A stretch of DNA of 64,000 bases from Hippasteria phrygiana (GCA_037893225.1 JAZGUH010000484.1:1054001-1118000), one strand, 5' to 3'. Shown: positions 46,871-60,055, numbered from the stretch's first letter. The notes: generated from the letters alone by a model not told the origin. Made by a program: numbers and translations.

Positions 46871-47169
46871 CTCCATAACCATGGAGGAATCCTCATGCTC
46901 TAACTGAAGATTTCATTATGACCTTCTCTCATATTTCTCCAGGCGTCTGAGCTACTATACAGACTACAGTTCCATATGCTCTTGTACAAGTTGTACTGTC
47001 GTATTTTGGGCATAACCTCTGCTGAACACTGTTTTATTTCCTTGCTGAAGTGAGGGATGGTGCAAACCACCCTTGTCTCTTAATATGGCTCCATGCACCC
47101 ATAAAATGAACGTACGATCTATGCAACTCATGAGGTTTGTCTATATAGACAGGCTTTCGGGCCACAGTG

Positions 47170-47445
47170 TTTCAGTACACTTTTGTCTATCCTGGCCGGC
47201 TTCAAATTGATTGTTTTTGTATATCCCCCTCCCACCAATCTCTCCTCTCCCTACCCCCCCCCCATACCACCAATCTCCTCCCTAAACATCCCCCACCTAT
47301 ACCAGTCCCACCCGTTCCCATACCACTCTCTCCTCCCCCTCATGTATTTTTTCTTAATTTTGTATTTTTCTCGTTTTCTTGTATAAAGTTGTTTTGTTGT
47401 TCATTGAAATTTGGCCGAATAAATAATAAATAATAATAATAATAA
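47170..47445 (+). mobile_element. Probable non-LTR retrotransposon 3' end with (AAT)n tail
   Basis: C-rich stretch, then ttcttgtataaagttg, tggccgaataaataat and an (aat)n run. Similar endings mark LINE 3' tails. No coding remnant. Confidence 0.4.
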
Positions 47446-47504
47446 TATATGATGGTCTTGTTCCCAGAAGGCCCTTTAAATTCCGTGATCGCCATGTATA
47501 AAAC

Positions 47505-47705
47505 CTGGATAGCTCATTGGCCGTTGCGCGCTGTATGTATGAACAATGTCGCCAGCAGCCGCCATATTACCACTCGTAAACATCCACATTTTCACTGCTG
47601 CCTCGTCTAGCACCTGCTTACGTCATGACTGCGTACGTCCGCGCGTCGCGTGGAGTGGAAAGATGGCGGACGGTGTCGTCAACTTGAACAGCCAATGAGC
47701 TATGC
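47505..47705. mobile_element. Small inverted-repeat element
   Basis: ggatagctcattggcc at the left and cagccaatgagctatgc at the right are inverted, about 200 bp apart. GC-rich interior. MITE-like. Confidence 0.4.
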
Positions 47706-48599
47706 AGATTTTTATACTAATATGTCCCAGTTTATACTAGCACAGTTCCGGGGAGCTGCTTAGAAGGCAAATGCTCTGTGAACCAGTGAAAAGCTTAACA
47801 CATCTCGTGCAATTTGACTGGTAATCTGTTTTGGCTATATATAAGTTCAACGTTTTGTGCTTAGCAGATCTGTCTGCATAGAAGCCACTGGTCAGACGTA
47901 TTTCTCGTCCAAGTTATCAAGATTGATGTACGAATTTGTTTTGTGGGGAAAGGGGGATAAACAAACATCCTTTGGGATGGAGATAAACCTCCCAGTAAAA
48001 CCCGGGCCCGGCACTTACAAATTTCAGCTTTTGCCATGATTGGTGTTACTCTGTAGGCCTACTTGATCTTCGAGGACTTTGACCCTTGTTTGCTCCGCTG
48101 AATGCTCAGTCTTCTGAGAAAATCGTAAACAGGCTTTCACTCTGAAGACCAGTGTTCCCGAAAGTGCCTATATATCTGTATAAAGTCCAGTGTCTGGCTA
48201 AGTTTCCTGTTTTTAACAAACAGATCGCTGCCGCTGGCTTTTGGCAAAGAAATTGTAACACAAGCACTGTATTTGCAGTTGCCAACCCGTGCCAGAATAC
48301 ATCCGACTACTTTCCATTTTGTGAAATGTCTGACCCAATTTCCCGCCAAAAAATCCCCACTGTCGCGTGCTGGGCAATTACGTATATCCGTTGCTAACCA
48401 TAACACGGACTACATCTGGGTTCGTGCTCCCCGAACATTTGGGTCGAAATCAAAGAAATCGATATCTTTGAGAGAGGAGGTAGGTAGAGGCGCAGCGCAG
48501 CGAAGCAAAGCAAAAAGCCCAAACACCCAACAAACACTATTATAAGCAAAAAACACACAGAAAGGCAGACGAGCAAGCAAGCACGCAGGTTCGCAATGT

Positions 48600-49369
48600 A
48601 TTCAGTTGGAATATAGGCCTATGTTTTCAAAAGGCAATTTCTGATAATTGAATATGCATTTTGTGATGTCACGATGACCTTCAATCATACTGTTCAAATA
48701 ACTTCAGTTTGTGATCCGTTTCACGACCGAACCATGTGTTCACCGTCTGTTTGACATGTTGTAGCATAATTTTATTCTCATTGCGTCTAGCGCTTTTATT
48801 TATCGTAACATTATTTACATTTTTAAAACAAAAGTTCGTATTCATTTATTTAATTACATTCTATTATATTGATTAAGCATAACATATTACAAAAACTGTT
48901 TCCAGAACTTTTTGTTTGTCTTCTGTAGTTTAGCTCTCAAATAGAGTTCTCGAATAAAAGTGTCCAAAGTGTTGACCCACTTATTGTCTTGATATGTTTT
49001 TAATCCTACTTTAAATATGGAATACATTGCTATTGTGGTAATCAAATTCATTTCAAAATAACAATCAAGGCTAGTTACTAAATTAAACATTTTTGGCAAA
49101 TTAAAACAGTGTTTTTTATGGCTTGATAATATTGTGCAAATTCATTCCAAAATGTTAATGTATGTACACATGTTATAAAACTATGCTCGTAATCATCAAT
49201 CTCGTTTACAACACATCGGACTATTTACAATTGTCCATTTATATAATAGGTACTTTGTTGTAGCATAATAATGTCCTGCATGTGTGCAGTGTCTAGCAGG
49301 AAGTCTTTATTAATTTTCTACACGGATAAAGAAAAATAATAACCGAAGGAGATTAACAGCTTATAATAA
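48600..49369. other. AT-rich stretch, nothing recognised
   Basis: Only short chance frames and no clear repeat boundary. Confidence 0.4.
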
Positions 49370-49437
49370 GGGAATAAATATGTGCTGGGTCGGTTTTATA
49401 CGTACGTTTAAAACCGGCCCAGCACATATTTATTCCC
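49370..49437. repeat. 68-bp palindrome
   Basis: gggaataaatatgtgctggg pairs with cccagcacatatttattccc around a short tacgtacg centre. Likely a tiny fold-back element. Confidence 0.7.
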
Positions 49438-49823
49438 ATTCATAAAATGCCTTTTTGTATAATTAAGCAAAAACCACCGAAAATTATAAATTTCCAATGA
49501 TTTTGTTTAATTTGTTTTACCTTGGTTTGTAAAACACCCCTTCAGCTATTTAATGGTTCGTGCCACGCGCGAGTAGTGGTAAACATGTCCTTATATGGAA
49601 ATTGACGCGCGCGCGACGCGCTCGCCAGGTGGTGCAGAACGCAGCAGTGCCGGTGTAGCGTGAAATTATGGACTCTAAATACGGACGCATCGGTAGTATT
49701 GCGCTTGCGTTATTAGGAGAGTGACTGGTCGCTCGATTGTTCAACCAATAAAATGGACCAGATTTTGTAGAACTCTACATTTTGTGTGACACCGGAATTT
49801 TTTTAAAACCGCGCCGTGTTTAA

Positions 49824-50426
49824 AGGTACACATTGCCTTCAAATGTCATGAAATTTTGCTGTTTGGAAATGTTCCTTATCTTCTATAAGAGTTGTTCATG
49901 CAAAAACACACGTATAATGTGTTGTAATTAGTGAGTAGTGATTACAAAACAAATAAATTGGCTGCTTACCCCTGACATCTGACCCGCGAAACATAGACTT
50001 ATTTCCAGTACTAAATACCACCGTCTAAATAATGCGCAAAATACGCTGTAAGAGTCTTTAGGCTGGCGCCGCAGCCAGTGGCCTTGTGAACCTATCAGAT
50101 GATCGCCAGGTACAATTCTCTACCTCGCGACACATATCGCCAGTGCTGCGCGCCGTGCCACAGTACATCAAAATGGATCAATAGAACGTACTTCAAACAG
50201 ATGCGACTGGAAATACGACTGGTGAACACAGTCCGCCATTTTGTGGAGTCAAAAATTTGGTTCTAAAAAATGGCGGACCGTTATTTGTCACGAAATTAAA
50301 CAAAAACCACGCAATTTGAAGGGATAGTTATGTGAATCTTTATATTCTACTTTTAAAAAAGCTTCCCAACCATATCCATTTTCAGTTTTATAGCCCAAAT
50401 CGCAAAATCCAAAGCAATGTGTCCCT
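49824..50426. mobile_element. TTAA-flanked element with AGG(T/G)ACACATTGC ends
   Basis: Left end aggtacacattgcc follows TTAA (49820-49823); right end gcaatgtgtccct precedes TTAA (50427-50430). 603 bp, non-coding. An inner palindrome gtccgccattttgtg / aaaatggcggac lies near 50230-50278. TTAA target duplication suggests piggyBac-type mobilisation (inference). Confidence 0.7.
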
Positions 50427-51445
50427 TTAAACAACTTCCAGCCGTGTTTAAACAACCGTTTAAACACACCCACGTGACAGGCTCTCGACCAATAGGGATA
50501 GTGAAACTCGCTGAGGCATTTATGAATAATTATTTTAATTGGAGGAAGGGAACTTAATTGACTTTTACAACGCTGTTGTTTGGGCTGATGTATTCATCTC
50601 GTGTGTGAAAACCGTTTGCTCTTCGACAGGTCGCCATATTACCATCACAATAGCCCACAACTCTTGAATAACTGCATATATTAACGGAGCTATTATAAAA
50701 ATAGGAAACATTAACGATGTCACCCGTCCTTGAGGCCGTCTGTGGTGCGCTGTCGGTGGAACAATAATTGATTTTCCATCGCCGGGTAATTAGGCCTACC
50801 TTGTCCGCGGGCGAGTCGCCCGTGATCTCTCCCCATTACGGGCTGGACCTTTTCTGCTTCCGGGGCAACTCGACGATAAAAAGCAATCATGGAGCTCATC
50901 CCTGGCGATGAGAATGATTGGAACCCGGATCGGACTATCAATATTATCCCGTTATCGGCTTATGTTACCCGCTCAATAATCAAATAATATCCCTTGTTTA
51001 TTCAAACTTTCAGCTCTACGGCGACAGGATCAGAACACACGTGAGGATCGGAAGACACAAACTCAGATTCAAACTTCATTTCATTTGGAAATCCGTCCAA
51101 TTAATGCACGTTCACAAGCCGCAGGTTTTGTCTATCGATTATACTAGCTTCTTATCAAATATACGAAAAGGCTTGCTACTTTATGAATAAACTTTGCAGG
51201 CAGGTATAGCCAGATTTTTTCCAATAATGAACGTTGCCGTACTTATCCAATACAAATTAAAATGACAGCCAACACCTGACCCAGCACTGGAAAAGGGAAG
51301 ATGACAACTTTCAAAATAGTCACCTATTTGGAATTGATTCCATACACCTGCCACTTTGTAACTTAAGATCCACGCAGTATTTTTGCGCGGGAAACAATTG
51401 TGAACTTAGCCGTTCATTAGTAGTGTCCGGAAGTAAATACGTGTA

Positions 51446-51585
51446 AAGCCCGGTTAATACTTCATGCGAATGTGAATGCGAAGCGAATTTCATGACGTCA
51501 ACAATTGAAGTTTCATTGTGACGTTCTCCGTTACCATAACGAATTCGCTTCGCATATGCATTCGCATGAAGTATGAACCGGGCTT
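51446..51585. mobile_element. TA-flanked MITE, AAGCCCGGTT ends
   Basis: aagcccggttaatacttcat and atgaagtatgaaccgggctt are inverted, flanked by TA on both sides. Further internal inverted words are gcgaagcgaatt / gaattcgcttcgc. About 140 bp. Confidence 0.75.
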
Positions 51586-53700
51586 TAGTCAGATTTCCAG
51601 CCAAAGTAACACAGGATTACGAGTAGATTCGCCCGTATTCCGGACAGTTACAGTATTTTGTTTGGTGTCTCCTTCATCAGTGCGCTGATCGTCATTAGGC
51701 ATTTTTATGTTGTAAAATGTCGCCTGTGGCTAGATGACGGTGTTTCACGATGACGGTGTTTCAGATGGTAATATCCTTGAGCAATGATCGAGGGACAAAC
51801 AATTTTGTCCCAGCGGGATGTCCAGTCGTCGCCAGCCTTTGACGGCCCGGTCATGAGCGACATGTCACCAGCCTGCGCCGCCACCAGGACTGGTGAACAA
51901 AACGAGACGAACACCATGCGTTAAATATAAGTTTTATCAGATTCCTGTCCTTTCCTCCAACGCTCATCACGCTATCTGCACTTGTCATTCAATTTTGATT
52001 AGTTGCTGTTATATTTTATTAAAATAATAATAAATAGGATAGAGAAACGGGCATTGAAACTATATGTAATGCGAGCACCACCAAATTGGTTGCTCATGTC
52101 AACGATATACACTGTCCGTTGACGCAAACTAACAGGCTGGCGTTGACAGGGATGACCTGAGTTTGGTTGTTATGGTTTCTACCATCTTCTGAATACTCCC
52201 GTTGCCTTGACATGATATTTGGACTGTTAAATAATTGTTGGAGGCAAATGCTTACAGTATGAATCTCAAGAATACACAGTGAAATAATGCAGAACAAATG
52301 CAATAAAAACAACTGTTACAAAATAAAATCATCTCAGGTAAGTACACACACACATATATATGGTGCATCATAGGGAAAGGGCGGGAAATCCTGCATTTTA
52401 ATATTATGCTTATAATATAAATATATCCAGAGTTATCGGGACACAGGTATTTAAAAATGCTTGATGCCATTGCCGAATCTTTGGTCGAGCATGCGAAATG
52501 CAATCAAAACATTGACCCTGTCTGCAATTTCTGGAAAATTGAAAATATGCAACCTTGATTACATACAGTTTCTGTTTCTCGTTATGTTTGACGGTACATA
52601 CCAAACAATTATTTGTGGGGTATGGAGGGTTTGGACAGTGAAGATTGTATGCATTAATTATACCTTTTGTTGTTTTGTAGGTTTTTTAACCGTAGGTTTG
52701 TTGGGGTGTTTGTTTGTTTGTTTGTTTTACCTCGCTTAACTTAAAAGTATTTGTATCCCCTCGTATTTTTTTATTTAAAATATGATGGCCTATTGCAGCA
52801 GTTGTTTGTTCTTCAACCTCAAATCTGAACAATTCTTCCTCTCGCGCAAAAGGTCTCTTCAGGCTTCGAGTTACGGTGCCATAAGCACTTTTGTGGAATT
52901 TTATTACCAGAAACATTTATACACATGGACGCTTCCAAAGCTTCGTCTGCGCAACCTGCAACCCATCTGTAATAATATTAGCATTATGCAGTACAGACAA
53001 TGCACGCACGCCAATCAGATACGACTTAATAATGACTGATATCATGGAGGAATAAAACAACGACCGTTTTATGGTTCAGCATTAAAATCGGTAATAAAAC
53101 GCTCTGGCCTTGTAGCACGAAGTTGTGCAATCTAGTGGCATTGTTTAACGATTCCTGGGAGAGAGATAAGATGAAATTGGCACTGATCCCGTCGAGGTAC
53201 AGGCATTGATGCTTACATGGATTACGCGCTTGTCAAATCCCTACACTCAAAGCTCTTGCTGAGAGCCGGCGAGGCATCAGCCGGGCAGCGTCGCGTTTGC
53301 GACCGAAAACACGCGTAATGGGCACAGTTCCGCGCCACGTGACCCCCCTCAAAGAAGAAAAAATCACATTCGAGTGTGTGGAGTTTGATTGCATTTTATT
53401 GGGTATTGGCCCTTCGGAGCGACTCAACGTCTCCGAAGTGATGCTGCAGCGCTTCGAGGGGACAGAATCTTGAAGGAATGCTCCGAGAGATAGGTGAAGG
53501 GGAGAGAGGGATGTGCGAGACGCGAGGTTTAATCTCAGCGGAGATCTAGCGGTCATTACACTGCCAAACGGATGGCATTTGCGCCAGTCGAGCGTAATAA
53601 TTGGCACGTGTATCCCAGGGCCTGTAATACGATGTTCAATCTGTGAAACGTCTGCTGGTATTGTGCGGACGCACGTATTGTACGGACATCGTCATCTCTA

Positions 53701-53983
53701 TCATGAGTATCATCAGTAGCAGCTAGCAGTAGCTACACTGCGGCATTATCGAACGGGCATTAAGCCCTGAGCGGCGAGTAGATCAACAAGCCCACACAAT
53801 CTCCCACAAATTCAAGCAGTAAGGAAACGCGACCCTTTTAGACAGTAGGTCTCGTCCCAGGCACAAGTGGGTCTCCTCGTGGCCAGTCAATTCGTCTCCC
53901 CTACCAAGAGCCAGTCTGGAAGTACCCGACACCCCTCTCCTAGCTCACACGGATCAAGAACTCGGCCATACTCTCCCGGAATC
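53701..53983 (+). promoter_or_regulatory. Possible 5' leader of the gene starting at 53984
   Basis: Pyrimidine- and C-rich sequence without in-frame start codons close to the ATG. It reads like an untranslated leader. No TATA box can be assigned. Confidence 0.25.
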
Positions 53984-54032
53984 ATGAAACACTTGTGGAA
54001 CTATCCGCTGCTCATCGTATGCCTAATACAAG
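53984..54032 (+). CDS. Candidate first coding exon encoding a signal peptide
   Basis: ATG opens MKHLWNYPLLIVCLIQ, a short basic start followed by a hydrophobic core, as in secretory signal peptides. The frame then meets a consensus donor CAAG|gtgagt at 54033. This is a common first-exon architecture for secreted or type I membrane proteins with a long first intron. I cannot find the next exon in the remaining 10 kb, so the gene, if real, would extend beyond the window. The product is unknown. Confidence 0.35.
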
Positions 54033-55339
54033 GTGAGTGCTTTTGTGTTTTGGCGCGGTCTCAACGCGCAGCTTTTCAATCTCCAGTAAGAGATATATTT
54101 TATTTTGTTTTCAGGCCAGCTGTGGGACGTTATCGAGCCCATAAGGCCGACCTGCCTCCTTCCACACCCCCTTGAGCCCTGCTTGGCACTCGCAGGTCCA
54201 CCACAAGGCTGTGTTTTATTTCCCTAGACACTTCGGACCTTATTGATCTCGTTTTGTTTTGAGCGCGATGGGAGGGGCCAAGCAATTTCCCCCTGTATCT
54301 TATCCTGTACGTGCGTCAGCCGAACCTTATCGCTAATTCCGATCCCCTTGGTATCCTACGGCATTTAACTGGCGAGGGAGACGGGGGCCCATCTTCGCAC
54401 TCTGGCGGGCAATTTCATTCGGATTTCTCTAAGATCACATTAGTCACGGACAGCTGTGCTCCTCTCTGTATTCTCTCCCCGTCTCTTTCATGGTTCTTTA
54501 AGTTTTGTAGTGATGGCTATTCGGGGCATTTCATCAGCCGTGTAATATCCTTGGCCGCTTAACTGTAATCACATGCTATTGTGCAGATACTGCTCTGCAG
54601 TTAAAACACAGTGGAAACAGAATTCAGTCCTTAATTGGTTTTGTAAATTTGGATTGATAATATCAGTTTGAGCGGTTATGTGGAGTAGACTGCATATACA
54701 CAGGCACTGTTCTAGAACGACAGTGTTCGGGGCTAAAATAGGTTTGAGGAGGTAACACATTTTGTGAGAACCCGAATGTTTAAAATTTAGGGAGCTTATC
54801 TGAAATTTTCGTGGGGTGGTGGTGGTGGGGTTAAGGGTGGTGGTGTGGTGGGGTTGGTGAGGGTTAGTTATTCAATCCCTTACCCGAACGCGAACCACGC
54901 CATACTTTCAACGATAATTGAAAATCATGGCCTTTTCCACAAAGCGGAACATGGATGCTACAAAGGCCCAGATTTTCAAGTTTCACCGCGGCAGTACCCA
55001 CCGTGTATCAGAGTAGCCTGTAGCATGTGTACATTTCGACGTACTTTTTTAAAATATAAATAAACCACTTAGTTGCCACGACAGGCAGACATACATGTAC
55101 AGAATGTAAAATTCCAGCAAACCAAAATAATACACACATTGAGATGCCAGCTATCAGTGAGATGGAGCCCCTTCCCCTTTTCCTTTACATCCGTGCCAAA
55201 AGCAACCGTAAACCACACCCACGGGGCAACAATCAGGATTCAGTCAGGTGCTATAACACACTATATCCTGTGTGCGCCTGGCACCGGCCACCTATATTAT
55301 ACAGCATTTGCGTGCACGCATGCGTAGTCCTGCAGGATA

Positions 55340-55748
55340 TAGTCTGAATCCCAGACACAAATTTGTGATGAATGTTAGGTCCGGTAGCCGCCAATGTCAC
55401 ATGACGAAAACGGGAGGAATTCCTCCCGTTTCCGAAAATATCCGAAGTTTTCCGAACTTGTTTTCGGTAACATTCGATTCGGCTGTTAACGTTAATGTTC
55501 GCAATAACAAAATGTCTGTCAGGCCCGTTACAGATCCTGAAATTTGAATTCTCAATTGTATATAAAACTGAAAAATCAATGACTTACTCTTGCAGTATTT
55601 TGCCGACCAGATTTTGTAAGAATATTAAATTTGAATGATGTTACTGACATCACTCGGACTAACACTGCATGTCATTGTCTGTTTTAAACCGTGGGTACTA
55701 CCTGACCTAAGATTTAGTCGTCAGTCTTTAGGTCAGGGAACCAAACTA
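55340..55748. mobile_element. Non-autonomous DNA transposon with TAGTCTG ends (copy 2)
   Basis: Direct copy of 4521-4948: shared words include ttccgaacttgttttcggta, gttcgcaataacaaaat, ggcccgttacagatcctg and catcactcggactaacactg. It is flanked by tgcaggata and tgcaggagt, seven of nine bases shared. A private insertion cgggaggaattcctcccg is itself a palindrome. Confidence 0.75.
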
Positions 55749-56439
55749 TGCAGGAGTATGAAGAAAAAGAGGTCAACTGTATAAAAATGAACTCTCCCAT
55801 GATGTCGCGTGCATACAAAATCATTATGGTGTCACATTGAACAGGGGCAGTTGCCTGAATACGGAACCCATCATGTTTTGACCGTACACGCTAACATTAA
55901 CTGCATGCACGCGCAGTTACAAAATACAATCACGGTGTCGCTTTGGGTACGTCACCCTGGGACATGGGGAATGCTCTCGGAGGGAAACACTGGAGCCCCT
56001 CTCAGACGTACTTCACATTTTGTAACTCCACTGACCAGCAGTGCGTCGTACTTTCGGCAACAATCCCCAACATGAACCCGCGACATTTTGTACTCTTCAA
56101 ACCAATCTTTCACTGTGTTCCCATGAACGGATCTGCGTGCATGCAAGCGTTATTGGTTCGATTAGCCGGACAGCGCAAATATCACAAAAGAGCGTGCGAG
56201 AGAGAGAGAAAAAACACCTATCCTTTAATTCAGTGAGATTACGCCCTTGTGCAATTTAAATCATGGTACTGCTCATAACAAGAATTAACTGAAAAAACAA
56301 GTTATATAGAGATTCATCTTTCGTGATTTTGAGTATCACAATAACAGAGTGTCAGGTCCAGTAGGCTTTAAGTTCAAGTCTGATATTCCTTGAAAACATC
56401 GTACATCTTCTGCGTAACTTGACATGATCTTAGAAGTCT

Positions 56440-56525
56440 GGTAAGCTCAGTGGTCTTGTAAATGGTTAAAAACGTCCGCACATGTAAGCAGAGGGTCGTG
56501 GTTTCGAGTCCTACCCAAACAAGCA
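56440..56525 (+). mobile_element. tRNA-like SINE fragment
   Basis: ggtaagctcagtggtcttgt resembles an A-box region, and gtggtttcgagtcctaccc a B box with the start of an acceptor match. Too diverged for a working tRNA. Confidence 0.45.
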
Positions 56526-56989
56526 CAGTTATACTTGTATTTCAACGCCTGGATGCCAGATACTTAATTCTTATACTTTAGTATGAGGTAAATTTTGGAG
56601 AGGTGAAAAATACATTGCGCACTGTATTTTCAGTTACATTTAAAGGATTTTGTGAATTGCTTTAATAATTACGAGTTCAACTTTTTTTCCAGGAAAGATG
56701 ACCAGTCTGTGGAGTAGCTTTTCAGTTATCTCGTTTGTGATAAATAAACTTCATTGTTTATTCCACAACAGTCATAAACGGTCTCTGAACGTAAATCAAT
56801 TGCATTTGCGCGTCTCCACGGAACCTTCAGTATATTAATTTGTGTCCACAATTGAAAAATCAAATGTCCTACAATATACAACGCCAATGTTATTAAAGGA
56901 AACAGTGTCTTCATTTGACATTGATTAATTTTAAGTCAAATACACTGGCTTGCTGAACAGTTAGTTTATCCCAGCAATGATTACCGCTG

Positions 56990-57045
56990 CCAGTCCTTAT
57001 TTTCTGCTCTGTAGTTATAACTACAGAGCAGATAACAAGGACTGG
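56990..57045. repeat. 56-bp hairpin
   Basis: ccagtccttattttctgctc pairs with gagcagataacaaggactgg across gtagttataactac. Small fold-back of unknown nature. Confidence 0.6.
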
Positions 57046-57164
57046 TAGGGATTATGCACACTTTAGAATGAACAGTTTTGCAAACGTACCATAATGTACG
57101 GATTGTAGTGCATTTGTCCATTTGTCCATTTGGTATACACATTGCGAAGTATAACTAACTGCAA

Positions 57165-57310
57165 CTAATCCCGTCATGAGAATGCGCTGCTCAATCATTC
57201 TCCTGATGAAGGTCAGTGCATACTGACTGAAACGTAGAGTTTATACCTCTGGCTCTTCTATAAACCACACTTCTCGTTTTGGAGTTGGTTACTTCATATG
57301 GTCTATATTC
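57165..57310 (+). mobile_element. Possible retroelement 3' remnant
   Basis: cctgatgaaggtcagtgcat, then gactgaaacgtagag, is a phrase seen at the ends of several invertebrate retroelements (for example Penelope-type coding ends with a DEG motif). No longer frame supports it. Confidence 0.25.
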
Positions 57311-57515
57311 CCACTCAAATTATATTTAGTGCAATTTTGTGCCAGTTAAATTGTTTTTGTCTCAAACTTAAGATACGAAAGATGCAGTGTTTGCATTTGT
57401 GGGAATTTGAACTATACTGTAGTTTTCACAGTTTTTTTTAATTAACCGCATTTTAACAAATCACATTTAACGTCAAGCGTATGACTTAAAACAGCTTAAA
57501 TTCTACTCTATCTCG

Positions 57516-57569
57516 ACGAGCCATATATAAGGGACCACTCTTTTTAGACTTGTCCCTTATATGGCTCGC
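57516..57569. repeat. Short palindrome
   Basis: cgagccatatataagggac and gtcccttatatggctcg are inverted around an 18-base centre. Nearby, cactctttcggagtg-like words recur (57560-57690). Confidence 0.55.
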
Positions 57570-58044
57570 CGAAAGAGTGGAAATTTAACTGTTTTTGAGT
57601 GGTGTTCCCTCTTTTGGAATTTTTTTTTTTATAAGATATTTACTCTTTTGGAGTGGTTTGATAAGGGATTCACTCTTTCGGAGAGTGAGTTTTTCACTCG
57701 TTTTACATTAAGAGAGTATTGATAACACTATTTTGTTGTTGTTGTTGTATGCCATCATATTAATTAAGGATTTGTTGAAGGATTCTCAGAAACCTAGTGT
57801 TAAAAAGAGTGTATCTATTAGGCATTTTTCATTCACGTGACAGATGTATGTGAAATACAAACAAAACTTCCCCACGCGTTGGACCGTCTTGGAGTGATGA
57901 TCGTACATAATATTGGGCAGGTCAAACCACGCGTGCGCACACGCGGTTGACTGGCTTATTTGAATAAAGCACTTCATTAGCATCATACACGAGGCAGTTA
58001 ACGCCCTTTGGAACACTATTTGCTGTTGCGGTAACTGCACCATC

Positions 58045-58138
58045 TTCACATCTGAAGTGCTCTACCCACCTGACACAGAAATTGAAAGAGAAATTACATA
58101 ATATCAGGTACAGTGACATGGTCAATTTCAGCCCTTCC
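58045..58138 (-). CDS. Weak candidate for a signal-peptide exon
   Basis: On the minus strand ATG in a good context (ttaccatgg) opens MEGLKLTMSLYLILCNF, a hydrophobic start followed by a possible donor CAG|gtgggt. Without a downstream exon or homology this may be chance. Confidence 0.15.
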
Positions 58139-59611
58139 ATGGTAACAAATGTTGTCCATTTCCCTTTCTTCACAGTGATGCCCTAGCTCAATGGCGCAAA
58201 ACTGAAAGTATCCAAAAACAGCATTTGCACATTTACGTCTTAGTAAAGTGCTCATTATGTCATAATGCCTGATTGGATTACATCAAGGTGTCATGAAAGC
58301 TGACATTTTAAGCTTTCTGGTACATATTAGTTTGATGATCAATCCCAAAAAATCAGGAATAGTGATTTATTTTCCACTTTCCTTTTTTTTAGGAGTCACT
58401 GTAGAACAATTTTTATTTATTTTGAATGCAAAACAATAATTTATAGATAGCAAGTCAAAACACCCAAACGTGAAATCCACTTTGTCGTTTATTTTAAGAA
58501 GGCCATCCCAGAGACTTATTTCTTAATTTTACGGCCTGGATTTCGGTTGTCGGATTATGTCAAATTCATGAAAACACCCCCGCTTTGATACAATAATTCC
58601 TTCACCATGGTAACAACTACACGGTAGTATATAAGTGTTTCATGGTAAAGTGTCCAGTCGATGTACTGCCTTCGGTTAACCGAATCTGCGAAAGAAGCTT
58701 TTACCGGAATTCCCAGCCATTTATTGGGATTTATTCCCGCTTTCCCGTCAGGTTGCAAGTCGGGCGGGACTAAAATAAAATCAGTGTTTCTTGATTTTGT
58801 CCCGCATGAACGCTCCGTAGCACGGCAACTTGTGATTGCGTTGTTACCGTACGCATAATTTGACTGTCGTGAGGATTTTGTTGCTTAAAACGTCACATTC
58901 CACGAAATGTTATTCTTCACAGTTTTAATTTCTTTATTTTAAGAACAGATTAAACTGTCAAGAAATGTTAAAAACGTACAAAATGTATGGCACATGGTTC
59001 TATATATTTTACCAAATGTTTTGCACATTTGTGTGTTTATTGAAGTAATATAGGCCCTAATACCCACAGCCCTATATATCGCAGTTGATAAAAGTCGGAT
59101 CCCTGACCTAGCCTGTTCTAATGTACGAGAACAAAAGACATGCAAATTTATTTTCATGTTTGGATCTCACTCTATTTAGTCATTATCAAACAAAAACACG
59201 CGGATAAAAAGCCAATAGAATCGTTTCCATTAGACGAGCCGTTTAATTTCTGCCGACCACCGTGCAGAATCATCAGAGAAGCGCCCGTGACAGAACTGAT
59301 GAAATTCCTGGGTTGGACTGGCACTCGACTAAAATCAATTCCGACACGGACTCTGAATAGAGGCAGACAGAGCAACACTTCATTTTTCCTGCTTTATCCC
59401 TTGGCCTGCTTTCGTGTTTTCTCACGCAGACGGAAAGGGGGAACGTGATCGCTATTAGCCTACATTCTGCGTAAATGCGTAATTCCTCTCTCTAACAAGC
59501 GTCACTTGTCACTAGTTCAGGTAGAGACCATCGTTTTCTTCCGTGGTAACCTACTTGCAGTTGTGGATGATCATAAGGGCGGAGAGCCAGTTGGTCGCAT
59601 CGACTATCGAA

Positions 59612-59729
59612 GGCCGTGTCCAAATTTCTTGGCTACGGCTTAAAATTACACACGAGTGTATGGGAAGTGGCTGCAGCCATAGACATAATGTGTAACATCC
59701 AGCCGTAGCCAAGTAATTCGGACACGGCC
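59612..59729. mobile_element. Small fold-back element
   Basis: ggccgtgtccaaatttcttg and caagtaattcggacacggcc are inverted; the arms extend to ggctacggct / agccgtagcc. 118 bp, MITE-like. Confidence 0.75.
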
Positions 59730-60055
59730 AGACTTTCTAATATTTGTAAACATTGAGTGCCATTTTGTATATTGGCTGCCACATGCACATAAATTAAAGC
59801 CGTGCTTTTTTTCCCAAATATAAATGATGTTTAGGTAGTATTTTGTAGTGTTTGTTGATTAATTGGTATTTTCAAAACAATCAAATAATATTGGGCCTTC
59901 CATACTTTGGTTGGCAAAATGTGCTAACCACAGGTTGGCGATAGAAAGTGTATTGAAATAGCATTACACGACGTCAGAAATATCACATGTACGTGTATAA
60001 CTTGACACACATCGTGTAGGACCTGTCGCCGTTCGCATGTTAACCACACCCCTAA

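Larger units (their letters stand above)
40516..53700. other. Gene-poor interval
   Basis: 13 kb in which I cannot support a coding exon. It contains scattered small repeats (listed), homopolymer runs (G at 43893-43912, 45993-46003) and long unique AT-balanced stretches that could be intronic or regulatory. The longest open frame (46279-46833) ends inside a SINE and shows no recognisable domain. Confidence 0.5.
54033..60055. other. Gene-poor interval, possibly a long intron
   Basis: No exon with confident splice sites. It contains the TAGTCTGG-family element (55340), tRNA-like and hairpin repeats (listed) and otherwise unrecognised sequence. Confidence 0.4.

Noticed and set aside
41110..50960. 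Shared phrase tcaatattatccc at about 41140 and 50938
   Set aside because: Only about 13 bases are shared and I cannot show conservation. Could be chance or a common factor site.
52782..53039. 85-residue plus-strand frame with a basic, hydrophobic start
   Set aside because: No conserved motif and no splice-bounded context. The frame overlaps a comparable minus-strand frame, as expected by chance.
53233..53607. 124-residue minus-strand frame
   Set aside because: Compositionally ordinary, with no domain and no acceptor/donor pair. Lies just upstream of the putative leader and is more likely regulatory sequence.
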